Source: Prolixibacteraceae bacterium
GTDB lineage: Bacteria > Bacteroidota > Bacteroidia > Bacteroidales > Prolixibacteraceae
Direction: 5' to 3'
DNA: 64,000 bases
Assembly: GCA_028282705.1 (NCBI GenBank)
Contig: JANQHI010000079.1
Coordinates: 1-64,000 of the forward strand
The notes below the pieces were generated by a model. That model saw only the letters and a program-made list of their open reading frames with translations. It was not told where the DNA came from and did not search any database. Of this stretch, positions 46,045 through 57,847 are shown one piece after another (within the stretch, counting starts at the first letter, position 1; the number at the start of each line of letters is the position of its first letter). A program made the position numbers and the translations under genes.

Positions 46045-46069
46045 AAAATACTAAATATTTTAGTATTTT
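46045..46069. promoter_or_regulatory. Candidate operator for the XRE-S24 regulator
   Basis: Perfect palindrome with 11-bp arms, AAAATACTAAA-TAT-TTTAGTATTTT, centred 35 bp before the regulator ATG and ~90 bp before the divergent radical SAM ATG. A chance perfect 11-bp dyad in exactly this spacer is unlikely even in AT-rich DNA. It fits binding by a dimeric HTH repressor that controls both genes; binding itself is inferred. Confidence 0.65.
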
Positions 46070-46091
46070 CTAATTATATTAGCACTGGTTT

Positions 46092-46874
46092 ATGAACTTT
46101 TTAAATCAAAATATCAAATACCTGAGGAAAGAGTATAAGCTCACACAGGATGGGCTGGCTTCAAAACTTGAAATTAAACGTTCATTAATAGGGAGTTATG
46201 AAGAAGGAAGGGCTGTACCTAAGATACAGGTAATGCAAAAGCTTTCGGATTTTTTTGGGATAAACATTGACAGCCTTATCAATAATGACTTGTCAAAAGG
46301 GCATACACCATTGCAGTTTGAAAAAGGAAGCAAGCTAAGGATATTAAGTACAGTGGTTGACCAAGAGGGCGATGAGTTAGTTACATTGGTTCCTGTCAAG
46401 GCTTCTGCTGGTTACCTGAATGGTTATGCTGATACTGAATTCATTGAATCACTTCCGCGTTTTTCAATGCCCTTCCCTGAGTTAAGCAAAGATCGCACAT
46501 ACAGGGTATTCCAAATAAAAGGTGATAGCATGTTGCCTGTTCCATCTGGCTCATATATTTTTTGTGAGTATATCCAGGATTGGACAGATATAAAAGATGG
46601 TAAAACACACATTATTGTCACATCAGATGATGGGGTTGTTTACAAAAGGGCTTATAACAAGCTGGAACAAAAAAGGTGCCTGTCCTTAAAATCTGATAAC
46701 CCTGAATACCCACCTTATGAAGTGCCTGTTGACTCTATCCTGGAAGTGTGGAAGGCATTGGGCTACTTAAGCTTTGACCTACCTGATGCCAGCACTGTTA
46801 ATTTCCAAAACCTCTCTAATGTGGTTATGGGTTTGCAGAAAGAGGTTGATTTATTGAAAAGAAAGAAGCCCTAA
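46092..46874 (+). CDS. XRE-family transcriptional regulator with S24 (LexA/CI-like) autoprotease domain, 260 aa
   Basis: N-terminal XRE HTH (~6-62: LRKEYKLTQDGLASKLEIKRSLIGSYEEGR). The C-terminal S24/LexA-like part has ASAGYLNGY, with a possible Ala106-Gly107 cleavage bond, Ser146 in IKGDSMLPV, and Lys185 in GVVYKRAY, the Ser-Lys dyad of self-cleaving repressors. So it should release its target upon RecA-type activation. Gene position, divergent from the radical SAM repair pair over a perfect palindrome, makes it the probable regulator of that pair and of itself. Convergent with the GH2 gene. Direct evidence for the damage response is missing. Confidence 0.9.
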   Translation: MNFLNQNIKYLRKEYKLTQDGLASKLEIKRSLIGSYEEGRAVPKIQVMQKLSDFFGINIDSLINNDLSKGHTPLQFEKGSKLRILSTVVDQEGDELVTLVPVKASAGYLNGYADTEFIESLPRFSMPFPELSKDRTYRVFQIKGDSMLPVPSGSYIFCEYIQDWTDIKDGKTHIIVTSDDGVVYKRAYNKLEQKRCLSLKSDNPEYPPYEVPVDSILEVWKALGYLSFDLPDASTVNFQNLSNVVMGLQKEVDLLKRKKP

Positions 46875-46923
46875 AAGAGCTACCTTCTTTCCTAATCCAT
46901 GAAATATAAAACTAATCCTGAAA

Positions 46924-50262
<3,339 letters not shown>

Positions 50263-50316
50263 CTAACAAGGCAATTTCCTGGTTAAGGTAATTTAATCTA
50301 TGAATCTAAACTTATT

Positions 50317-51765
50317 TTAAATACTCAATTGTTCTTCAGCATCAGCCTTTTCCAATTGGCGCACTTTTGTAGTGCCTCCACTTTTTAATGTAAGTTCAAT
50401 TGGTTTATTATTTTTCCATGAACCACAGGTAAAGTCGGGTACATCAACTGAGTTTGAACGATTTGCCACTGACATTTCACTGAGAGGAGCAATCACACTC
50501 CACAAAGCAGCATCATATACATCCTGGTCAAGAGGCAGGCCATTCCTAAGGCAGTCTATCAGCCTCCAGTCCATCATAAAGTCCATTCCACCATGGCCTC
50601 CAACTTGCTTGGCCATATCACCCACATACTTAATTATTTCTGGATTATATTTTTCTTTCAAGGCTTTCATTTCGTCTTCTTTCACCCAGCTATGGCCTTT
50701 GGCTATTTTTCCAGGGGTAGGCCATTTTCTGGCATATCCGTCAGTACCACTTATCAGGTGTATCCTTGAATATGGGCGTGGGCTTGAAACATCATGCTGA
50801 ATCATAATGGTTTTGCCTTTGTGTGTACGCACAGTAGTTGTGTTGATATTCCCCCTGTAATTCTTCCCTACAAACTCTTGAAAGAACGAGTCTTCAGCAG
50901 CCAGTTCTTTTGCCATTTTAGCCATATGAAAATCATTGGATTGCATAGCTGTCAGGTATTCCATCTGATCGCCCCTGTTTATATTCATTACCTGGCAAAT
51001 AGGCCCCAACCCATGTGTTGGGTACAGGTTTCCATTCCTGAAGTTTTCTTTTAGCCTCCACATTTCAGTATACCCTTCCTTGTTGAAGTTCAAGCTCCTG
51101 AGATCATGGATATAAGCTCCTTCTCCATGGATTATCTCACCAAAATATCCCTGGCGTGTCATGTTCAGGGTTAACAATTCAAAAAAGTCATAACAGCAAT
51201 TTTCAAGCATCATGCAATGCTTCTTGGTCCTCTCTGAAGTCTCAACTAGCTGCCAACACTCGTCAATGGTTTTAGCTGCAGGAACTTCCACTGCTGCATG
51301 TTCATCATTTTCCATGGCATAAGTTGCCATAGGAGTATGTGTATCCCAAGGGGTGCAAATATATACCAAGTCAACATCATTGCTTTCACATAAAGCTTTC
51401 CATGCCTCTTTTGTTCCTGCATATGATTTTGCCTTTGGCAAACCTTGTTCTTTTAGTATTTCCTGGCATTTTTCCACCCTGTCCTCATATATATCACACA
51501 GAGCAGTAATCTCAACCCCATCAATATGAGACATACGCTTAACTGCACCAGAACCACGCATTCCCAGCCCAATAAAGCCTACCCTAACTTTATCTAATTT
51601 GGGAGTTGCATAACCACACATATTAAATTTCTGTGTATATCCATTACCACCCACTTTCTTCCCAGATGATTTGTCTTCTGAATTAATACAAGCAGTTAAT
51701 CCTGTTGAAATCACCCCTGTACCAATGATTGTCCTTTTTAAAAAATCCCTCCTATTTGTTCCCAT
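50317..51765 (-). CDS. Gfo/Idh/MocA-fold GH109 alpha-N-acetylgalactosaminidase-like protein, 482 aa
   Basis: Tat-type signal with a lipobox: NRRDFLKR at 4-11 and a lipidatable Cys26 in GLTAC, so it is an exported lipoprotein that folds with its cofactor before export. A Rossmann NAD-binding motif GFIGLGMRGSG is near 64, EVPAAKT near 166, and the GH109-typical GGHGGMDFMMDWRLIDCLRNGLPLDQDVYD (one of its parts is the likely active-site His). GH109 enzymes use NAD to hydrolyse alpha-GalNAc. The start is the ATG at MGTNRRDF; upstream codons lack support. Operon with the GH2 gene. Confidence 0.88.
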   Translation of the reverse strand: MGTNRRDFLKRTIIGTGVISTGLTACINSEDKSSGKKVGGNGYTQKFNMCGYATPKLDKVRVGFIGLGMRGSGAVKRMSHIDGVEITALCDIYEDRVEKCQEILKEQGLPKAKSYAGTKEAWKALCESNDVDLVYICTPWDTHTPMATYAMENDEHAAVEVPAAKTIDECWQLVETSERTKKHCMMLENCCYDFFELLTLNMTRQGYFGEIIHGEGAYIHDLRSLNFNKEGYTEMWRLKENFRNGNLYPTHGLGPICQVMNINRGDQMEYLTAMQSNDFHMAKMAKELAAEDSFFQEFVGKNYRGNINTTTVRTHKGKTIMIQHDVSSPRPYSRIHLISGTDGYARKWPTPGKIAKGHSWVKEDEMKALKEKYNPEIIKYVGDMAKQVGGHGGMDFMMDWRLIDCLRNGLPLDQDVYDAALWSVIAPLSEMSVANRSNSVDVPDFTCGSWKNNKPIELTLKSGGTTKVRQLEKADAEEQLSI

Positions 51766-52158
51766 AACTGTAAGTTTAGTAATCAAAGAACCCTAAAGTA
51801 AGAAACTATTAAAGCAAATAAAATGAAATCTGTTTATACTGTAACATTTATTAAAAAATTTAATAAGTATGCTAATCTTTTAAAAGACTAGGTAATACAA
51901 GCCAACAAGGCTCTGCATTAATAACAAAGTTATTATACTTTGAAACTTATATTCTTGCAATCATCTATATTTGAACCCCTTATATAATTTTCAAATATTT
52001 TGCTGAATGCTTTTTATTAACAATAGTATTGAATTGTAAATATTTTGTTGTAACTTTTGTTTTTACATCATAGGGGCTGCATTTTAATAAATTTTTCATT
52101 TCCCTTTAGTTTATTAGGACACCCCTGATATGATTAAGTTTTTCACAATTGGAATTGG
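51766..52158. other. Divergent intergenic region between GH109 and histidine kinase
   Basis: ~390 bp, very AT-rich, no credible coding. It must contain promoters for both genes; no clear -33/-7 pair or dyad was recognised. Confidence 0.4.
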
Positions 52159-53571
52159 ATGGACTATCTTAACAAGATACTTTATTACAAAATTCCAGAG
52201 AATTGGGAACATACAAAAAAAAGGGATTATAAGTTTATCAACACCAGTTTTGTCATTTCTTTCATCCTCTCTGTAATTTTTATTGGTATAAATGTGGGGT
52301 TTCATATATTGGAAGCTGCATTGTTGCATGGCATCCTTGCATTTATATACCTGGCAGGATTTTACCTAACAACTAAAATTAGTTTAAGGCAGATTCGTTA
52401 TTTCCTTCTTTACAGTTTAAAAATCCCTATCTTCATATATTCTCTATTTATATACCATCCTGCTGGAAACCAGCTAATACCTTATTTTTCACCTGTAATA
52501 ATACTGTTTGTGATTTTTCCTGTGATAGCAGCACTTTTTGAGCTGCCCTTAAAATACCATATTATTACTACCCTTTTATTGATAGCATCAAATTTTATAA
52601 TACTTCCTTTTATCCCTGGTAGTTTTGTAGATATTATGCCTGAATTGTATAGTGAAGGATTGTTAATGATTACCTGTTCTGTATTTGCCGTTTTTGTTAC
52701 TGGAGTTTTTACCCATGAAATTTGTTTCCGCCAGAATATTTATAAAGAAAAAGAGAAATTGCAAGCCGAAACCCTCCAATCAACAGTACAAGACCTGTAT
52801 GCCTCTTTAAACAAGCTTGAAACGCAGAAAGTCCAGATAGAAAAACAATCTGAAGAACTGCAAAAACTGAACCATACAAAAGACAAATTATTTACTATTA
52901 TAGCTCATGATCTGCGTAGCCCTTTTAACTCAATAATTGGTTTTATTGAGCTTTTAAAATTAAATAGTTATAACAAAATAGAACAACAAAGGATCATCAA
53001 CATTTTACACGAAAGTGCAAATAATGCCTACTTTATGATCAATAACCTTTTGGCATGGTCACAGTCACAGTTAGGGACAATTAATGTGGTTCAGCAGTGG
53101 GTAAACCTAAATGAAAGCGCAAGCAATTATATCTCCCTATATAGCTCAATTGCAGTAAATAAAAACCTCTTTTTTATCAACAATGTTCCTGATGATACTA
53201 ACATAGTTACTGACCCAAACCTGTTAGGGACAATCCTCAGGAATTTGTTAACTAATGCTATCAAATATTCAAATAAAGGAGGAACTATTGAGGTAAGTAC
53301 AACCAAAATGGGCAATGAAGTTAAAATAACCATAAAAGACAATGGCATAGGGATGAAACCTGAAACTGTTACTGGTTTACTAAATTGCCATGAAATTACC
53401 AGCCAGCCAGGAACTGCCAATGAAAAAGGGACAGGCATTGGCTTTGTTATCTGCCAGGAATTTGCTCAAAAACTTAATGGAAAGATTGCTATTGACAGCA
53501 CTTTAGGGCAAGGGTCATCATTCCACATTATTTTACCTGAAAAAATGGGGAATAGTAAAAATAAGCCATAA
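52159..53571 (+). CDS. Sensor histidine kinase, 470 aa
   Basis: Membrane sensor with about six hydrophobic helices between residues 29 and 186 (no periplasmic sensor domain is evident), a coiled-coil linker (~195-240), a HisKA domain with His250 in IIAHDLRSPFNSIIGF, and a HATPase_c domain: N box NLLTNAIKYSNKGG, G1 DNGIGM, G2 GTGIGF. So it autophosphorylates and must signal to a response regulator encoded elsewhere; none is adjacent (orphan kinase). It is convergent with folE. Ligand unknown. Confidence 0.9.
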   Translation: MDYLNKILYYKIPENWEHTKKRDYKFINTSFVISFILSVIFIGINVGFHILEAALLHGILAFIYLAGFYLTTKISLRQIRYFLLYSLKIPIFIYSLFIYHPAGNQLIPYFSPVIILFVIFPVIAALFELPLKYHIITTLLLIASNFIILPFIPGSFVDIMPELYSEGLLMITCSVFAVFVTGVFTHEICFRQNIYKEKEKLQAETLQSTVQDLYASLNKLETQKVQIEKQSEELQKLNHTKDKLFTIIAHDLRSPFNSIIGFIELLKLNSYNKIEQQRIINILHESANNAYFMINNLLAWSQSQLGTINVVQQWVNLNESASNYISLYSSIAVNKNLFFINNVPDDTNIVTDPNLLGTILRNLLTNAIKYSNKGGTIEVSTTKMGNEVKITIKDNGIGMKPETVTGLLNCHEITSQPGTANEKGTGIGFVICQEFAQKLNGKIAIDSTLGQGSSFHIILPEKMGNSKNKP

Positions 53572-53593
53572 TGTTAACAGCCCACCAATACCT

Positions 53594-54319
53594 TTAAGCC
53601 AGCCTAAGGTATTTCAAAAATTCTTCTTTCACAGCTTCCTGCTTAAACTTGCCTGAATATTCTACTGTAACTGTACTGCTGCTTTCATCTTGTATACCCC
53701 TTGATGAAACACACATGTGTTTGGCATCAATAACCACAGCCACATCTTCAGTTTCAAGTATGCTTTTTAGCTCATTTGCTATTTGAATGGTCAACCTTTC
53801 TTGCACCTGAGGCCTTCTGGCATAATAGTCAACAATCCTGTTTATTTTTGATAACCCAATTACTTTACCATTAGAAATATAGGCAACATGGGCTTTCCCT
53901 ATTATAGGAAGGAAATGATGCTCACATGTTGAGTTTAGGTTGATGTTCTTTTCAACAAGCATTTCACCATACTTGAATTTATTTTCAAAAAGTGAAACTG
54001 TAGGCTTGTTTTCAGGGTTCAGCCCATAAAATATTTCTTTGATGAACATTTTTGCTACCCTGTGAGGTGTGCCCTTTAAACTATCATCTGACAGGTCAAG
54101 GCCCATGATATCCATTATTTGTTTAAACTTATCCTTGATCAAGCTTACTTTCTCATCATCAGAAATGTCAAATGCATTTTCTTTTAATGGTGTTTCTATG
54201 GAGGTAGCTATATGGTTATCTCCTATTGCATCATGCCCATTTATATCCTCTATTGAAATGGCCAATTTCCCATTTTTTGTACCATTTATAGGTTTTAATA
54301 AAACATTCTCTTTCATCAT
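53594..54319 (-). CDS. folE: GTP cyclohydrolase I FolE, 241 aa
   Basis: Makes 7,8-dihydroneopterin triphosphate from GTP, the first step of folate (and queuosine-type) synthesis. Zinc ligands Cys132, His135 and Cys203 lie in [20 protein letters not shown] and [20 protein letters not shown] is the next family block. The core begins near residue 55; the first ~50 residues are an extension with no recognised role (a start at the second Met is equally possible). Monocistronic on the minus strand. Confidence 0.96.
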   Translation of the reverse strand: MMKENVLLKPINGTKNGKLAISIEDINGHDAIGDNHIATSIETPLKENAFDISDDEKVSLIKDKFKQIMDIMGLDLSDDSLKGTPHRVAKMFIKEIFYGLNPENKPTVSLFENKFKYGEMLVEKNINLNSTCEHHFLPIIGKAHVAYISNGKVIGLSKINRIVDYYARRPQVQERLTIQIANELKSILETEDVAVVIDAKHMCVSSRGIQDESSSTVTVEYSGKFKQEAVKEEFLKYLRLA

Positions 54320-54762
54320 CCTGTTTTCTAAAAATTGTTTCCAGGTTTAATAACAGGCCTATTTGTATTTTGTTTAATAAATCCCTATGATTAGATAAAC
54401 AAATCCCACTATTAATGCTACCCTCAAATTATTTAATAGACGTAAAGGACAAACTCACTAAAACTCTGGAGACAGCCGTTCCCTACCACCCTTTTTTGAG
54501 GTAAGAATTATATTTATTACCAGCTTTAGCCCCATTTTAATTCCTCATATATTCAAGAATTAAGCCATTACAGTTCTTGGTTTTTGTATTTACTAAACTT
54601 ATTAATAAAAAAATAACTAATTAATTAACAATACATTAACACATACCTAATTAACATAAAAGAAGATAGGCATGTCTTTTTTTATATTTTTTTATTAACA
54701 TTTATTCAATTAATTCTTGTAACTTGTACTTAACAATCACACAATAATAATATCCCTAAAAG
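54320..54762. other. Long AT-rich intergenic region upstream of GH18-like gene
   Basis: 443 bp with only very short frames. T-runs and TAATTAA-type repeats are frequent. Nothing I can name; it may be degenerated coding DNA. Confidence 0.35.
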
Positions 54763-54870
54763 ATGGAAAATCTCTATTGCATCATATCTTCACTAGCCCC
54801 TAAAGAAAAAGCATTCATAAAAAAATACCTGCAACTAACTGAACTTAGGAAAGAAGGCAAAACTTTATAG
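54763..54870 (+). CDS. Small ORF, 35 aa, possible truncated gene start
   Basis: MENLYCIISSLAPKEKAF followed by a KKYLQLTELRKEGKTL tail and a TAG. The start resembles the 'SLxxxEKRFFKKY' opening of certain Bacteroidota helical-repeat proteins, but the rest is missing. It overlaps, in another frame, the signal-peptide region of the next gene. It may be a relic, a leader peptide, or noise. Confidence 0.3.
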   Translation: MENLYCIISSLAPKEKAFIKKYLQLTELRKEGKTL

Positions 54871-56140
54871 CTTATTCATTTGCCTGGTTTGTTGTACTAT
54901 ATCCCCTCCTTTATTAGCCCAACAAGCTATCCCAAAAAATTCAAACTCCTTATTGAATTTGCACAAAGGGTTACAGGCATTTGGTTTTAGGACGCAAGAC
55001 CAGTGGAGCTCTGACTCACTCAATGTGTTTATCCCATACCACCTGGGATCATTCCTCCCTGAAACTGATTATGGGCAAGTTGAATATATGTTCTACCCCT
55101 ATTGGTTGGGAAGGAAATACACAACATTTGAATTTGACAGCATCCAACGTTTTGCTTATTTTGGATACATTATTAATCCTGAAGATGGCCATCCCAACCT
55201 GTCTTATTCTTGGATTGCCAGCAATGTAGTTGAAGCTGCAAAAACATATAAAACCAATGTCCCATTTGAATTGATCAAAGACACAATAGATGAGGTTGAC
55301 TGGCATGAAACCCAAGCTGACCTTGTTCTATTTATTGATGGCAGGGATAACACTGACTACTTTTTAGAATCTGAAGCTGCCAGGAACAATTGTATTAATA
55401 TAGCTTATGAATATGTTTGTAAAAGGGATTCTGTTTCTAAAGGAAACTTGTTTGATGCAGATGGTGTGAATGTATATTTCCCTGATTTTTCTTTTAAACT
55501 TAAACGTGAATATGGGCTTTTTATCAAAAATTTATATTGGAAATTAAAAGAAAATAAGGCAGATAAAAAACTTATTCTTACCTTCCCTTTAAGGGATTCC
55601 ATACATTTTAAATACCTCCTTGGGCTTGAGCAATACATTGACCAATTACACTTGGTCAATTATGACTATCGTGGGGTAGCCAGGGATACTGCACTAAGGA
55701 ACAGGTTTAATGGGTCTTTTAAAGCTGACTCTACTGACCTTAACCTAATTAATGAGATCATTGCTGAAATGAGGATAGCAGAATATGTTAACCCATTTAA
55801 ACCACAAAGTGGCTCAGCAAAGGAAAACATTTGGGAAGTCTACCTTATAATTATTTGTTGCATATCCCTACTCCTCATAGCTTCTAACACACTTTTGTTT
55901 TTCTGGTGCAAACTCAAAACCCTAGTTTCAAAAGGGCTTACCCTGTATATCCTTGTAAATGTATTACTAGTTGCTGAAATTTTATTCCTGTTTATTTTTA
56001 TGGTTGAAGAGATGACTTTTGATGTTTGGCTAATCAATACTAAAAATAAAGAATCACTTCTATTCCTTTTAATACCTTTCATTCTTTTACTGTTGTTTCC
56101 TGCCATTAACTTTTTACAAAAAAGCAAAGACCTACCCTAA
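54839..56140 (+). CDS. GH18-like secreted/membrane protein without normal start codon, 433 aa
   Basis: The TIM-barrel part resembles GH18-like proteins: FYPYWLGRKYTTFEFDSI, AYFGYIINPEDG, DADGVNVYFPDFSF and HLVNYDYRG. The catalytic DxxDxDxE is replaced around DADGVNVYF, so it is probably not an active chitinase. Three or more hydrophobic helices follow (~310-425). In frame before the first normal start (TTG at 54953) lies a fine signal peptide, KKAKLYSLFICLVCCTISPP then LLAQQA, but its only possible starts are a CTG at 54839 or rarer codons. So either a CTG start or a point mutation or frameshift at the N-terminus is present. Confidence 0.65.
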   Translation: MNLGKKAKLYSLFICLVCCTISPPLLAQQAIPKNSNSLLNLHKGLQAFGFRTQDQWSSDSLNVFIPYHLGSFLPETDYGQVEYMFYPYWLGRKYTTFEFDSIQRFAYFGYIINPEDGHPNLSYSWIASNVVEAAKTYKTNVPFELIKDTIDEVDWHETQADLVLFIDGRDNTDYFLESEAARNNCINIAYEYVCKRDSVSKGNLFDADGVNVYFPDFSFKLKREYGLFIKNLYWKLKENKADKKLILTFPLRDSIHFKYLLGLEQYIDQLHLVNYDYRGVARDTALRNRFNGSFKADSTDLNLINEIIAEMRIAEYVNPFKPQSGSAKENIWEVYLIIICCISLLLIASNTLLFFWCKLKTLVSKGLTLYILVNVLLVAEILFLFIFMVEEMTFDVWLINTKNKESLLFLLIPFILLLLFPAINFLQKSKDLP

Positions 56141-56272
56141 AAATAGGCTTCTATTCATTTATCATAATTCAAAAATGTTTAAAACAGATACAAATTATAT
56201 AAAAAACAGATACAACTTTTTAAGGAAATCATCCCTAATTTTATAGTTTTCAACTATAAAACCACTATAAAA

Positions 56273-57598
56273 ATGAGAAACCTAATAATTTTAGCTACAC
56301 TGTTGTTTTTTATTTCAAGTAATTTATTTTCCCAGGTGGGTTATGAACCCACTGAAAAAAACCTGGAAAACAGGGAATGGTTCCAGGATGCTAAGTTTGG
56401 GCTATTTGTCCACTGGGGTGTATACAGTGTTATGGCAGGCGGAGGAGATATGGGGATTGCTGAATGGATAATGAACCACAAAAAAATCCCAATCAACCAG
56501 TATGAAAAATTACCTGCATTTTTTAACCCCATTGATTTTGATCCTGCTGAGTGGGTATCAATGGTGAAAAAAGCGGGTATGAAATACATAACCATCACCA
56601 GCAAACACCATGATGGTTTTGCCATGTATGATTCTAAAATCAGTGATTACAATATTGTTGACAAAACCCCATATGGGAAGGATGTGCTGAAAATGCTTAA
56701 AGATGAATGTGACAAGCAGGGGGTAAGACTTTTCTTTTACTATTCACAGCTTGACTGGCACCACCCCGACTATTTCCCAAGAGGGGGCACAGGGCAAGGC
56801 TATACAGGAAGGCCTGAAAGTGGGAACTGGGATACCTACATTGATTATATGAACAGCCAGCTTACTGAATTGCTTACCAATTATGGAGAAATTGGAGGTA
56901 TCTGGTTTGATGGCATGTGGGACAAAAAAGATGCCCCCTGGAGGTTGGATGAAACATACAAACTTATCCACAACCTTCAACCTGGTGCTTTAATTGGAAG
57001 CAACCACCACCTTGCCCCAATAGCAGGTGAAGATTTCCAAATGTTTGAACGTGACTTGCCTGGTGAAAACACCATGGGGTTTAACCAAACAGGTACTATA
57101 TCAGAACTCCCATTGGAAATGTGTGAAACCATGAATGGCTCATGGGGTTTTAACATCAAAGACCAAGGCTACAAATCAACAAAACGCCTGATCCAAACCA
57201 TGGTGAAAGCAGCTGGTTTTGGTGCCAATTTCCTTTTAAACACAGGACCTATGCCCAATGGGAGAATCCAACCCGAAAATATTGAAACCTTAATGGAGAT
57301 GGGGCAATGGCTTGAGAAAAATGGGGAAAGCATTTATAATACCAGGAAAGGCCCTATCTCTCCAAATGATTGGGGTGCAACCACACAAACCAAAGATGGG
57401 AAAGTTTTTATCCACATTTTAGAAATAGGTGGGGAAAACTTGCTGCTACCCTCTTTGCCAGGGAAAATAAAATCAGCAACTTATTTTGTAAGTGGGGAAA
57501 AAGTAAAATACAAAGAAACTGAATTTGGGTTGATGATAAATATACCAAAAGAAAAGCAGGACAAAATTGATACAATCCTCGTGGTTGAAATGAAATAA
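56273..57598 (+). CDS. Alpha-L-fucosidase, GH29, 441 aa
   Basis: Sec signal peptide to LFSQ (~21). Catalytic domain with FGLFVHWGVYSV, ITSKHHDGFAMYDS, nucleophile Asp213 in GIWFDGMWD, and probable acid/base Glu in the EDFQMFERDLPGE region. C-terminal beta-sandwich from ~350. Retaining exo-fucosidase acting in the periplasm on alpha-linked fucose of glycans. It stands alone but complements the GH2 and GH109 enzymes. Length is normal. Confidence 0.95.
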   Translation: MRNLIILATLLFFISSNLFSQVGYEPTEKNLENREWFQDAKFGLFVHWGVYSVMAGGGDMGIAEWIMNHKKIPINQYEKLPAFFNPIDFDPAEWVSMVKKAGMKYITITSKHHDGFAMYDSKISDYNIVDKTPYGKDVLKMLKDECDKQGVRLFFYYSQLDWHHPDYFPRGGTGQGYTGRPESGNWDTYIDYMNSQLTELLTNYGEIGGIWFDGMWDKKDAPWRLDETYKLIHNLQPGALIGSNHHLAPIAGEDFQMFERDLPGENTMGFNQTGTISELPLEMCETMNGSWGFNIKDQGYKSTKRLIQTMVKAAGFGANFLLNTGPMPNGRIQPENIETLMEMGQWLEKNGESIYNTRKGPISPNDWGATTQTKDGKVFIHILEIGGENLLLPSLPGKIKSATYFVSGEKVKYKETEFGLMINIPKEKQDKIDTILVVEMK

Positions 57599-57847
57599 AT
57601 TTATGAAGCTTTAACTTGCCTTCTCTGGTAAAACCATATTTTAAATCTTCTTAAAAAGACTAGTTCTAAATTAAAGTTCTTTAAGTTTTTTCACCTTTTT
57701 ATTCTTATTTTGAAGGATCATATTTACTTATGTAGATACATTAAGTTTATTACATCTTTTTTTTACAGTTTAAATACAACTTTTAAGCCTGTAACTTGTT
57801 AAATACTTAACATCCCAGGAACAATACACAAACAAAATTATATACAT

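Noticed and set aside
46861-46891. GAAAGAAG/CTTCTTTC dyad at the end of the XRE-S24 gene as terminator
   Set aside because: The left arm lies in the coding end and no T-tract follows on either strand.
54415-54564. 49-codon ATG frame (MLPSNYLIDVKDKL...) in the folE/GH18-like spacer
   Set aside because: No recognisable domain, no ribosome-binding context, and the frame is short enough for chance.
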